Part shown: piece by piece, positions 12,895-23,701 of the stretch
Layout: the number at the start of each line of letters is the position of its first letter
How positions within the stretch are numbered: position 1 is the stretch's first letter
Assembly: GCA_977006965.1 (NCBI GenBank)
Contig: OZ345375.1
Span: forward strand, 558,001 to 622,000
DNA: 64,000 nucleotides
Reading direction: 5' to 3'
From: Phymatolithon calcareum
Lineage: Eukaryota; Rhodophyta; Florideophyceae; Hapalidiales
Made by a program: the position numbers and the translations under genes
The notes under the pieces: generated by a model
Seen by the model: the letters and a program-made list of their open reading frames with translations, nothing else
Told to the model about the DNA's origin: nothing
Database searches by the model: none

Positions 12895-14053
12895 ATGTCA
12901 AATGCTCAGGATGACAGCTTGAGAAAAGCTCGGGATGGTCAGCAGCGCTCTCGGAACGAAGAGCAAAGGAGAAGAAATCGAGATCGCAAAAGAACTCGAA
13001 GAGCGGCGGAGACAGCAGCACAGAGAACGTTATGCCTTGCTGCAGTTGCCAAGGTGATGCGAGTGTCACGTGTTCGAAAGAGTGCTGAACAAGCTCGAGC
13101 TCAGCAGGAATGCAATAGGAAGGCTATGCAAGTGTCACGCGCTCAAAAGACCACTGAAGAATCTCGAGCTCGTCAGGAATCCAACAGGGAGGCTCTGCAA
13201 GTTTCAGGTGCTCAAGAGACTGCAGAAGATGCTCGAGCTCGGCAGGAATCCAAAAAGGAGGCTATGCAATTGTAACGTTCTCATGAGACTATTGAAAAAG
13301 GTCGAGCTCTCCGACATGCAGATCGAGAAGCAACTCAGCTTGCAAGAAACATCGTTCAAGAAACATTGAGTCCCGTGGACTTCAAAGAGATGAATGTCGA
13401 GTGCAAGAATTATCTCGCACTCCATTTCATGGCATAACGAAAAGTCGGCAGTTTAATTTCTAACAGTTTTCTCTATTCACTGTCAGGGAGCCCGTATCAC
13501 CGCGGAGAATATTTCGGCACTGAAAAATTCTCCAGAGCCTTTGAAAAAGCTGTTTTCTGAGAACAACATTGAAGCGAAAACGTTTCGTCGGAACATTGTG
13601 CGCTACAACAATGCTCTATGCATGGCCTCCGTGCACGCTAATTGGGTAGCCAGGGGTGAAGGGCAGTCTGGATTCAACCCGGCGATGACACTGAAAGGCC
13701 GCATACACCATTTTCTTGGTGGTCTACAGCCTGCCCCTGGCAGAGATCCTGCGTTTCCTTCCGTATACTTTTACGATACAGACTTCGACATGCAGTCTGA
13801 GCTTCGCTCTCGGAACGTTGCCAGAGTCAATCCATCTCTCATGATAAGGCTTGCGACTATGTTGCAACGGCACAACCCGTACGTTGAAAGCTTTATAAAC
13901 CTTCCTGACTGGATCTCAGCACTATGTATAAAACTCTTATTAATTAAAATAATATCTCGAAATAAGCAGACGTCTTCGGCGCGAAATGTCGACACGGAGA
14001 CACTTGCCCTCTATATAAAATGGCTCATTTTCGGCTCCACTGAGGCCTACTAG
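12895..14053 (+). pseudogene. Helitron replicase/helicase N-terminal region, broken
   Basis: An ORF with ATG at 12895 is rich in Arg, Gln and Glu and contains a 23-residue tandem repeat (units beginning QECNRKAMQV, QESNREALQV, QESKKEAMQL). A stop at 13273-13275 interrupts a frame that clearly continues to about 13436 (NYLALHFMA). A second frame (13541-14053) carries FRRNIVRYNNALCMASV, GGLQPAPGRDPAFPSVYFYD and a MLQRHNPYVESF stretch. These match the conserved region just ahead of the Rep domain in eukaryotic Helitron proteins (FREN..YNNALAFAS, IYDTE, L..HNP). I find no Rep HUH motif or Pif1 helicase downstream, so this is a decayed fragment. Confidence 0.7.
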
Positions 14054-15514
14054 TTTTCGATATAGGGGTCGGACCAGACAGTTTGACATCCACTCCGCTT
14101 CGAAAATAGTGAAAAATTTCAATCCGCTTCCGCGTTTACTGGCTAGCAAAATCAATCGGATCGGTATCCGTGAATGGGTAGATGAAGCCGGATCCATCCT
14201 GTACTGTGCCACGTATTTGGTGACTTTTTCGGATCAGCCTCTGCTTCCAAAATTCAAAGCTTAAAAATTAGTTTTTTCCGTATTCTTAATCGAATTCGGT
14301 CTTATGATTTTAAAAAAAAGTTCCGCGCACGACTTATTTTAACTATTTAGTCGTTCCATTCCGCTCCATTCCATTAAGGACCGACTTCCCCATCTTTGAA
14401 GCGCTCTCGCTGGCCGAAACAATGCTGATAAACTGGATTGTCGTTTGCACCGACGGGACTGCATCCGGTTTCAAGAAAATGTGTAGAAACAAGTGAAATA
14501 TTTTCAAATATGAATTCAGCAACAGTATCCAATATTTGGCTCTGATCAATCATTACAAAAAAATGCTTACTGTGTTTCCTTCGAACAGTTTCAGCTTCTC
14601 GTCGGGACGCAACGTGAATATTAGTATATTTTTCGCCTGTTCCTTTGCCGATTTTAAAAAACTTTCGGTCTCGCGGGGCGAACTTGTTTGCCACCTAGAC
14701 GTTCGATTTTACCAAATTTGCAGTATTCCTGCGGTAGTCTACAACCATTCGAAACTTTTGACCGAGGCAATAAGAAATTCATCGAGTCCTTTTCGAGATA
14801 GTTTTCCATCTTTGTAGGCGATTCTTTTTCCAGATCAGAATTACGAAAAGAGCTCTACACTCCTTTTTTCATCCCCTTTCTTTGATTTTTTTGATTTTTG
14901 GATAACCTACATTCTTGGCTTTCTATAATAGTTTTCGAAATGCGAAGAACGGATCAGGAAGTGGTCTTAAACTGCGCGTTTAAGGAGCTGTCCAGATTTT
15001 CGAAGGAACCCTCTGCTGAGAATTTCTAGAAAAAGTTTCCACGGCGCGAGGACTTTTTTGCTTAGCCAGTTATGTACTGCCATAACAGAATGTGTCCAAT
15101 GAGCTTCTCGGATTGCCAAGCTCATAAAAAATAAAAGTGAAAATCTAAGATGGGGATTTAGTTTCTTAAAAAAAGAAAATTTGAATCCAATCCGAATCCG
15201 TTTTCCAAAATGTCGTGAGGAATCCGCCCTGATTTCCAAAATTTCTTAGTAAAACAACGGATTATGCCCTCCGGCCCGACCCCTGCAGTAATTCGAGATG
15301 CTCTTACACAACTAAAGTTGTGTACTGTGCGAGCGGGCGAGCATATCAACCTTATGATTAATTTTTCGGAAGAGATGGTGACTGGTTCTCTTGTAGACTT
15401 TTAGCGACATTGTCATGAGTACCCAGGAACTGGAAGACGCGTTCAGGTCCTCAATAAGACGACGGTTGTCGCGAAAAATTAATTCGCCGTTTTCGTGACG
15501 AGGTGTTTCTCAAA
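14054..15514. other. Unassigned AT-rich DNA
   Basis: No recognisable gene. A minus-strand frame at 14694-14374 and others at 15349-14967 have coding-like composition but no motif I know; they could be remnants of one decayed minus-strand gene. No Helitron Rep or helicase motifs are seen here. Confidence 0.3.
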
Positions 15515-16075
15515 CCTTGGGTCGTTGAGCTCGTGCGAAGTGTTGCGGAAACTTGAACGGATCAGCCAACGTCTTGGGCGATGAGCCCATGCGAGATGTT
15601 ACTGACTGTCAACCACAGCCTTGGGCGAATAGCCCATACGAGTATGTGCTGGCGACGGAAGTTGCGATGAACGCGGGAAAAGAATTCTTGACACTAACGT
15701 GCCGTTTATTCCCGGACTTGTCGGGAACAAGGCGGTTTATACGGATCTATCTGTCCATTTCTATTACTAATTGCCCCATTGGGGACTTCAGGGGTCCTAA
15801 AATATGATACAGCAAAGAGTGTACTGGCTTGCTATCCTTGTCAAGCAATGGCTTCTCGTCTGAAAGCAGATTAAGATCTTTTGACCTTTTCTGCGACAAC
15901 GGTCGATGCCAGACAGAAACTCCAAGAGGGATATAGTTCTTTCGAAAAGATGTCTAACAGCTCGCTTGGTCAGAAATTCCGATGGGATGTAGTGACTTTG
16001 GCAAGGGGCGCCAACTCTGCTTCGTCAGAAACTGCGCAGGACTATAGTGACGTCGGCAGGAGTTGTCCAGTGCAA
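15515..16075. repeat. Degenerate tandem repeats of about 47-57 bp
   Basis: Three units with CTTGGG near 15515, 15572 and 15619 share the pattern CTTGGGCGA-GAGCCCATGCGAG. Three further units starting CAGAAACT near 15915, 15970 and 16025 share the pattern GGATATAGT. All are diverged and non-coding. Confidence 0.45.
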
Positions 16076-16554
16076 TGACACGTAATGTATGGTTGCTCGG
16101 CAGTGCGCATGCGCTACTGACTGTCGTTGGAAGCGTAAGTTTATCTCTCGATACGCTTGGCGGTTGTTTTGTTGTTGGTAGAGTTGATAGAGGCGACTGT
16201 CTCGAGAAAGACTTCGGTCACCGCTTAAGTAGTCCCTACATAAGTCAATCTACTTCTGGCTGTTCGTCTACATTCTCTCAGGATATCCGAAGTGTCGGCT
16301 TGCGACACAATGCGTAATCCGCGCCAGTAGACGTTCTTAGTTCACATTCGGTTAACATTGCTAAGAGCGAACGGTACTTCCATTCGACTGCGGTCCCCAA
16401 CGGATTGATAAACTCGATGTCGGTGGTGAGCGAGACAGACATAGTTGCACCGTATGACTTTGCACTCCAGCAGTGAAATAGATGAAGGTTTCGAAGAGAG
16501 ATCTAGTTCGAGAACTATTAAAAGGCCTAAATAAAATTCGGTCTTTTCAAAGAC

Positions 16555-16608
16555 TTATCTGCCATGAAGTAGATCTGTTTTTAAAAAGATCTACTTCATG
16601 CTAGATAA
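16555..16608. repeat. Short hairpin, 22-bp stem with 10-nt loop
   Basis: TTATCTGCCATGAAGTAGAT (from 16555) pairs with the inverted copy ending at 16608. The inner 14 bases (CATGAAGTAGATCT) are perfectly complementary. The surrounding 16.6-17.3 kb holds only short frames without motifs. Confidence 0.75.
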
Positions 16609-18364
16609 TCCACCAGCGCTTGTTTCATCGAACTAAAATTTACACGCTGGTCAGAGAGACGTTGAAGATCCCGTTTCTGAAAAGTTTGGAAAAAACGTCC
16701 TATATTATTCAACAAAAAGGCCAAGTGTCCATCCAAGATGTTTCGGTGAATTGCAGAAAAGAGAGAGCCAAACTTGCTATCCCCACGACGAAACGTTTAT
16801 TTGTAAGGTCTAGTCACTAGACTCTAGTGGTGCTGAGAAAAATTGCGAAATTAGTGGTGTTGATTGGAAAAGACTGTCCGGAAAGTTGTCGATTTAACAT
16901 AATATAGTAATTTAACGAACACGTTGATAGTGCGTTGTTAGTGAGAGTCGCGAAAGCACTCTGGAGGGCACTCTGCAAAGTAAAGTCGTCTGTGCGGGTT
17001 CGTTTATTATGAAACGCGCGCCCGTGGAGACGGTAACTGTCTCCACTATTGTGGAGCTGTCTTCTTCTTGTGTGATGGGAATTTTGTTGTTCGTGTTGGC
17101 AGATTCTAAAGAGATCTCCCTGTATTTGATAGATGTTGGAAATGAGGACTTATCTGGTCCTTACAGTATATTACATTCCGGCAGCTTTTCGTAGAAGTTT
17201 ATTTTACGCGACAGAGAAAATCTGAATCGTTTTATGGTACGTCTTACATTATACTTTTTTGAAATGGGCGATTTGGTCAAATCAGAGACCAGCAAATTTT
17301 ACTGATGGGGTAGGTCCTTTACAGATCATGAAGACCTTCTTCTCTGCGTCCATTCGCTCCGTCCAGTTGGTTCGAACCTCTTCTCTCATTGATTACCTTT
17401 TGTATCCATCTTGAGTCATCACTGAGTAGAACATCCTCCTCTTCATCCCCGCGACCGTTCACGCCCCACAACAGCGACTTGACTCCAATAGCAATCTCAA
17501 CGAACGCCACTACTATAACCACATCCGCCAGCTCCTTCATTGCATTAAACGTCTGCATGTCCATCTTGTTCCATAGTTGTGCTACGGCGATAAGCACAGA
17601 CAAAAGTAAGGGCATAATTGCAAGGTGCTCCACCAGCAGAAAGAAGACATGTGTGAACGCCATGCCGACATCATCCTCCTCGTAAACTGCGTCTTTGTCC
17701 TCACCAACAACTGCATTTCCAACATGGAGTGGTGCAAATTCAAGCTGGCAGTCCAGTTCATCGTCGTCCATGTTTTCATGATCACCGATATTCTGTCCGT
17801 GGCGATATCGATTGAGAAACCTTTGCTGCGATCTCAGATCTTCCGTCGGTTCTCTGTTCAGCGGTGCAAGTATCGAAGATGAAGAACGCGTCTCATCTGC
17901 CAATCGTGTTTCCATGAAAAGGATTGGTCTCAAAAGAGATAAAAAGGACTCATAGTCACCCTTGTCAAGATTTAAGTATAACAAGCCAACACTACCACCA
18001 GATATGATCAGTCCCCACGCAACGCAGAATCCCATCACTCCAGTACTCAACGCTGTGTTATCTGCACCTGTTCTTCTTGCGATATTTTCACTCACTGCTT
18101 CAGAAACCCACCACCACCGCTGCCGCCATCCGACAAGCACAAATGAGCACACAGCTGTAACGACCAACCACAGTATCTCCCAATGTCGTCTCTTCGAGCC
18201 GTCAGCATTGCGACCAGACGCGGAAAACGGTGTCCAATCCAGACGACACTTCATTGCACTTATCAATGTGCAATACACATCAAGAAAAATTTCCAAAACT
18301 CCGATCACCAGAATGCAAGGCGGCAAAAAATGTAGCCACTCCAACCGCATGGTAAGAGCTCTTT

Positions 18365-18379
18365 GCAACTGCACAAAAG
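18365..18379. repeat. 15-bp target-site duplication, left copy
   Basis: GCAACTGCACAAAAG is repeated exactly at 20143-20157, flanking the LINE. Removing one copy plus the LINE restores the membrane-protein reading frame, which confirms both boundaries. Confidence 0.92.
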
Positions 18380-20142
18380 CAAATCCGGAAATGAGCGGGA
18401 AACTGATTGTGTCCCTATGGGAAATGTGCGGCAAGCTGAAATGCATCCCGACGGCTTGGCGAAGAGCAACGCTGATTCCGATTTACAAGAAAGGAGTGAC
18501 ACACGAAGCTGGGAACTACAGACCGATATCGCTCCTAAGCCAAGTGCGGAAAATAATTGACGCTGCCATGGACTCGGCGATACGCAGCCGGTACAAGTTT
18601 CACCACTTCCAATTAGGATTCCAAAGAAATAAGGGGACAGAGCTCGCGATACTAAGGTCCACGAGCACAATGAAGAAGGGACACCGCTTTGTAGCCGTTC
18701 TCGATCTCTCGGCGGCTTACGATCGGGTTCCTAGGGACATACTCCAGAAGCGTGTGGACAAATGCCTACCTGCAGACTTAGCGGAGATGGTCAGATACCT
18801 GCTCAAACCATCCTGGATTACAACGGCCGGAGACGAGGAAAAGAAGTGGCTCCTTATTGACCGCGGAGTCCCCCAAGGATCGCCCCTGAGCCCCTGCTTG
18901 TACAACTTGTTCATGGACACATTCGCGTTCGCAATGGAAAAAGCACCTCGGCATATGTCGAAGCACCCCGCGATACTTTTCGCGGACGACGTGCAGCTCC
19001 AAGCCACCAATTCCGATGGTATGCAATGGCTTTTGGATACGGCGACGAGCTGGGCCACAGAAAATGGAATGACATGGAACACTAAGAAAGGAAAAAGCGA
19101 AGTGCTTATCTATCCTGGATTATTCAAACGCAAGTTCCGGCTCTCAGGCCAGGAGCTCCACGAAACCCGCCTACTGGAATACCTGGGAACCACGATCGAC
19201 AACACGGGAGTAACCCACCACGCAACACTAAACCGCATCAACGCGGCGAAGGGAATCATCATGGGACTAAAAGACCTGGGAGTCCAAGCGCAAGGACTAG
19301 CTACTACCAAGAATATAGCAATGTACAAGGCTCTTGTGCAATGCAGATGGGAGTACGCGATACACCTCACACCATGGACAAACTCAGTCGAAGCGCAGAT
19401 CAACCAAGCGGAGGGTTTGTTCTACTCTGTTGCCTTCGGTAACTACGCGAAACGATTGCACGCCCGAATGCAAGCCCTCTGCAGAATTACTCCACCAAAG
19501 ATAAGAAGAGCGCAACTCGGAGAGCACTTCGCACAGAGGCTTATACGAGGGAAGGACGAAATCGAGAAGGAAGAAAATTACGCTGGAAAAGAAGGGGACA
19601 TACAGCAAGCAGAGAGGGATATCCGCTATCTGCAGGAGCATGAGCTCCTAAGAGGCAGTACCGAGCGAGCCGTACGAGGGCTGGTGACCCACATACACGA
19701 GAGCCACCGCCGACGACAGGAATGGATTGAAAAGGAAGAAGAAAAAGAGAGAAAAATTACCGTGGACACTAAGGAGAAAGTAAGCCCTGTACTCCAAATT
19801 CGATCCAGGAAACACCGACTCCTAGCAGTTAAGTGGTTCTTCGGCCGCTTCCCACCACGAAGAGCAGAGTCGTACGTTGAACATTTCAACGAGGTCGCAG
19901 AAGAGAATCTGAAAACTCTACAACGAAATTTGACAAGTCCAAGAGCAGAAGAATCTTGGGAAAAAGGGACGAAAACGGCGATTGACAAACTTTTAGCACT
20001 GGAAATCCATATGTTAGAAGAAATGATAGTGTAATGTGATCTGATTGGGTAATGAGATGGCAGTATCAACGGGAAGCTGCTCTGGTGTTGGTGAATACCG
20101 GCGTTGAGGGCTTCTAAAATAAAAATCTACAATTTCCCCCCC
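18380..20142 (+). mobile_element. 5'-truncated LINE (non-LTR retrotransposon), copy L1
   Basis: An uninterrupted 551-codon frame (stop at 20034) covers a reverse transcriptase from just before motif 1 to the C-terminus. Visible motifs are IPIYKKG, NYRPISLLS, VLDLSAAYDRV, GVPQGSPLSP, FADD and YLGTTID, followed by a long charged C-terminal region ending in MIV. The endonuclease and N-terminal RT are missing, as expected from incomplete reverse transcription. The 3' UTR of about 100 bp ends AAAATCTACAATTT plus seven C, not in poly(A). The exact 15-bp duplication shows the end-points. Copies of the same family are at 21.5-26.4 kb. The frame is intact, so the copy is young. Confidence 0.9.
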
Positions 20143-20157
20143 GCAACTGCACAAAAG
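20143..20157. repeat. 15-bp target-site duplication, right copy
   Basis: Exact copy of 18365-18379, GCAACTGCACAAAAG, immediately after the C-tract that ends the LINE. Confidence 0.92.
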
Positions 20158-20401
20158 AGAGCACTTCTGAAGCTGCTATGACAATCACCTCTGCAATTTC
20201 CAGCACAAGTAGAATGCATACCTTTCGATACGAGATGCGACACGGGTCTGCAGACTCCATCACAAGAGTGCCCTGCATGCCTGCAACCAGTATAGACATA
20301 AACGCGAGGATGGTGGGCCAACTCAGCGCGGACCTAGAATCACCCACGGTAACGTGGACGATGGTAGAAAGTGCGCCACAATCCGCAGGGATGGGCGCCA
20401 T

Positions 20402-21545
20402 TGCGTTAATGTGCAGTGTTGAGCCACGAAAGTCGTATTGTCTCGCACTGCGGTCAGCTTTTGTGTGTGGCAAGTCAATGACAGTGGGAGATGAACACAG
20501 ACACTGCGATATAGGCAGGCTTACTCAGTGAGCGATCGAGGTTGAGGAACGACAGATGGAATTGCAAAAGCGCAATGATCGACCGGGAATATGTCTAGTA
20601 CATTATCGCTATGATCCTAGTAAATATCCGGTTCTGATGATGCTCTCACAGCAGCAGAAACAAAACCCCAAGCAATTCTTGTGCTTTGTTGCAATACGCT
20701 GAGATATGTCGAAACGGTCGTCAGCGCAGTCTGAATGTTGGCAACAATGCAGATGCTCGGCAGTGCAAATTGCAGCAACCGACTTCCTCCAAGGCTTCTA
20801 CAATGAAGTGCAATTAATGAGAATAACAAAGGAGAAAAACTTATCGCATTCCAATGGAGAGAATGAGCATAGTCATTTTAATCGGAACTGGGACTGGAGA
20901 ATCGGGGCCTCCACCGTCATTGAAAATTATAGAGCCTCAGAATTTCTAATCAGTACCCGTTGGTGGTGAGCGATGTGAGCTTTAGGGAGCGCATAGTAAG
21001 CTGATGAGGAGATAGAGAGAGAGTTGGTCACGTTTTTTGCGACTTTCGTTTTGAAATTTCACCGCATTCAACAAGAGACGTAGGACGGTGAACTCCGCGA
21101 TCAAGCTGGATACGAATGACAGGACTGTAATCGATCTGCTGGTTGTCAGGCTGGGCAATATATAAGTCATTTCTTCGAACCCCCCTTCTAGATCTCACGG
21201 CCCAGTCAGAATTGTGTCGTTCAGTTCTGATTGCGAACTAATGAAAGTGCTGTTGTCGGCTTGTTGTCGGGACGAGATTGAAAGATTGGATGCAAACAGG
21301 TCGACTCAGGGGCTGCTCTGACCGGATGTCCCGACTAGGAATTGCCCGCTTCAGCAAAAAACTGGACTCCAGGATCATAATGTCGCCAAATATCATACGG
21401 GTTCAGCAGCTGCACGGATGGAAGTGCGTTGACAGTTCAAGTCCTGCTGTACTAAATACTTAATACTCTTGTGCTTTGATGTGCCACCTGGCGAATTTCT
21501 GAAACGGAGGTGCGCCAATAGTACACCTGCATCATGCACGTGTAC
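20402..21545. other. Upstream flank of the membrane gene; nothing recognised
   Basis: Only short open frames. This segment would hold the promoter and any earlier exon of the membrane-protein gene; a hydrophobic minus-strand frame at 20829-20617 might be an upstream exon but no splice signals were confirmed. Confidence 0.3.
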
Positions 21546-21640
21546 TTTTTTTTGATTTTGGAATTTTTATGAAAAGCCCTCGGCAACACTCAGACTGCAA
21601 GGGATATGCGTTTCAGCAGCTACGCTCAAAATATACGAGC
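21546..21640 (-). mobile_element. LINE 3'-end fragment, minus strand
   Basis: A poly(T) run at 21546 followed by AAAAGCCCTCGGCAACACTC and CTGCAAGGGATATGCGTTTC is the reverse complement of the conserved LINE tail seen at 25.68, 26.15 and 23.15 kb. Only the 3' UTR remains. The right boundary is approximate. Confidence 0.6.
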
Positions 21641-21863
21641 CACACCTGCCGGTGCACTGTGTCAGTGCACCTCAGATTCAAAATTTCGCCTTGTGATTGT
21701 TGTTGCCAACATGATGTTAGCAACAACAGTCACGAGAAAAACACATGAGACGCAAAACAACACATTTCAATCGAGAGAGAGCATGGCCACTTTATTGGCA
21801 GCGCTACCATTGTAGATTCAGGCCACTGCAGTACATATTTAATTGAGCAGTGTGACGATAATA

Positions 21864-22250
21864 AAGGGGGAAATTGTAAGTTTCTTTATTTTAGAAGCCC
21901 TCAACGCCGGTACTTCCGGCACCAGAGCAGCTTCCCGCGTGCAATGCTCCCTTTCTGATAAAGATTCCTCATACAATCATCTTCTCGGTCATTATAATCT
22001 CTAACTCCAATAATTTGTTCATTGCCTGCGTCGTTCCCTCCTCAGCTGTCGCGGTTAGTCTTGGTCTCGTGAAGATTTGTTGCAGTGTGTCCAGGATCTT
22101 CTCCGATTGTACATTTCTTGGTAGACCATGGAATTTTGTAGTCCGTGGTCCATTGCGTACACATTTGGAAAATCTTGTGCCCATATTCGGACTTCTCCAT
22201 CGGACAACAGCCCCTACATGAAGAGTGTGATAAAGTTCCATAAACCATAT
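21864..22250 (-). mobile_element. LINE fragment related to L1, minus strand
   Basis: The reverse strand ends ...GAGGGCTTCTAAAATAAAG...ACAATTTCCCCC, nearly the same 3' terminus as the 18.4-20.1 kb LINE, including the terminal C-tract. The short frame ahead of it ends LLELEIIMTEKMIV, matching LLALEIHMLEEMIV of L1. The 5' limit, where similarity fades around 22.2 kb, is approximate, and a frame change is present. No target duplication was resolved. Confidence 0.7.
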
Positions 22251-23127
22251 AAGGCTCGTTGCACTAATGCAAATGCGCCAGGGTCTAACATCATTCGATG
22301 AGGACACACGTGAGATACAGTACGAGATGATGTCATAAATTTGTGGACTCTTCAGTTTGTCTAAGAGCTGTTGACATCGATTCACAGAGTCTGGATTCTG
22401 GACCCTGTACAAATGCCGTACAAGCTCTGCGAAACCTTGAGCAAAGATTCCATTGCTCAGACTTATTCCCTCTTCAACAAAAAGCTGTACCCCGGCTGAC
22501 ATGACTCCTCACATACGGATATTGGCATTCCTTCGAGGCCAACTCTAAGATAGCGCTTGAACTATGTTTTTCCTCCTGTATTATTCCATTCTTCACGGCC
22601 ACAAGATCTACCAGTCTGAGATGGATTCGAGACTTTCCGGGGGCAAGAGATGAATGGAAAACTACGTTATGTCATCTTTTAGGTGCATGCTTACGTCCTC
22701 ACAGTAGTTACCTGGAGTTCTGTTTTTAGATCGTCTATAATACATAATAGACATTGTGGCCGACCCCGAAACGCGGGACTGCTCACTATCGGCGATCGAT
22801 CAACAACGAAGCAAATCAACAGCTTCTTCCCAACCCTGCTCAAAACCAAACCACGCTCACACGCCCAGCGCCATGGCGGCCACCGGAATTCACACTCTAC
22901 AAAAAATTTCATTGCCTATAAATAACGCGTCTCTGTCTAATAATCAAGCATCGGGGCGTAACTGAAGCATTTTTAGTGCATTACGGAGTGATATTCCAGC
23001 GAAGTCCTTCTCTCTGCCAAGGCAAAACCCTTGCACTGTCGAAAAATTGCCCCGAGAGTCCAGATGCATTGGCAAATTTTACATAAGAATCTGCAGTTCT
23101 TTCTCTTCTCTCCGCCATGTCCATGCT
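22251..23127. other. Unassigned DNA between LINE fragments
   Basis: A minus-strand frame extends to 22502 with no recognised motif, and a short plus-strand frame spans 22756-22965. I cannot assign either to a family. Confidence 0.3.
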
Positions 23128-23640
23128 ATTTTTTTGTAATTGTTTAGTTGTTTATTTGAAAGCCCTCATTAAAGCTCCTAAGACTGTACGAGAGCAGCTT
23201 TTCGTAACTTGTTCATTCTAGTATATCACCTGGTCCCTAATACAGGAACTCGTCGTTCTCCATATTGTCAATTATGGTGACGCTGTAGAGTAGTATGGAG
23301 TCTAATGCCTTTTCCGTTCTTAACATTTGTCCGGAGACCAGTTATTACTTTGTTAGGTTCATGCGTATGGTCTCCAGGTGGCGCTTTGCTGCCGTTCCGA
23401 ATGTATTCGATATTAGCGTCGTGGTTACTTGAGGGAACCTTCCGCTTGCGTATTTTATGGCCAGCTGTTGATTTCTAACTTTGGCAAACCTGAGGATGGC
23501 CGGGATATCATCCGGTTTGTCGTACTGTATTTTCCTCTTTCTTCTTGCTTCGAGCCTCGTGCCTTCTTTTGTGAACAGTATTCGTCGGAGTGGCCTGGAG
23601 ATTTCCCTTCCTGTATATGTACCATGACGATGCTGCTCCC
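23128..23640 (-). mobile_element. LINE 3' fragment, minus strand
   Basis: A poly(T) run near 23130 followed by the reverse complement of the LINE tail (GAGGGCTTTCAAATAAACAA) marks the 3' end. The minus-strand frame ending at 23345 contains FAKVRNQQLAIKYASGRFP and ETIRMNLTK. These match SRKHRLLAVKWFFGRFP and KTLQRNLTS in the C-terminal region of L1. A second tail in the opposite direction (23641-23700) abuts it head to head, giving an inverted repeat. Confidence 0.65.
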
Positions 23641-23701
23641 GTGCAGTCTTAGGAGTGTTATTGAGGGCTTTCAAATAAACAATTAAACAGTTGCAAAAAG
23701 A

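Larger units (their letters stand above)
17319..20401 (-). pseudogene. Multi-span membrane protein gene, copy 1, split by a LINE
   Basis: Reading the minus strand, the gene starts at ATG 20401 (MAPIPADCGAL...), runs to about 20143, is interrupted by a LINE inserted in the opposite orientation, and continues in the same frame from about 18379 to the stop at 17319. The original product would be roughly 430 residues. Hydrophobic segments are visible around WPTILAFMSILVAG, VCILLVLEIAEVIVIAA, FLPPCILVIGVLEIFL, WLVVTAVCSFVLVGW, TGVMGFCVAWGLIISGG, LAIMPLLLSVLIAVAQL and LADVVIVVAFVEIAIG. The C-terminal tail is acidic then basic. I do not recognise the family. A paralogue lies at 26396-27318. Apart from the insertion the frame is intact, so the disruption looks recent. 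An independent unlabelled ORF on the plus strand (17962 onward) is only the antisense shadow fused to the LINE. Confidence 0.65.

Noticed and set aside
17962-18379. Plus-strand ORF appearing to extend the LINE protein upstream by about 140 codons
   Set aside because: It is the antisense of the membrane-protein gene; the LINE begins exactly after the 15-bp duplication at 18379.
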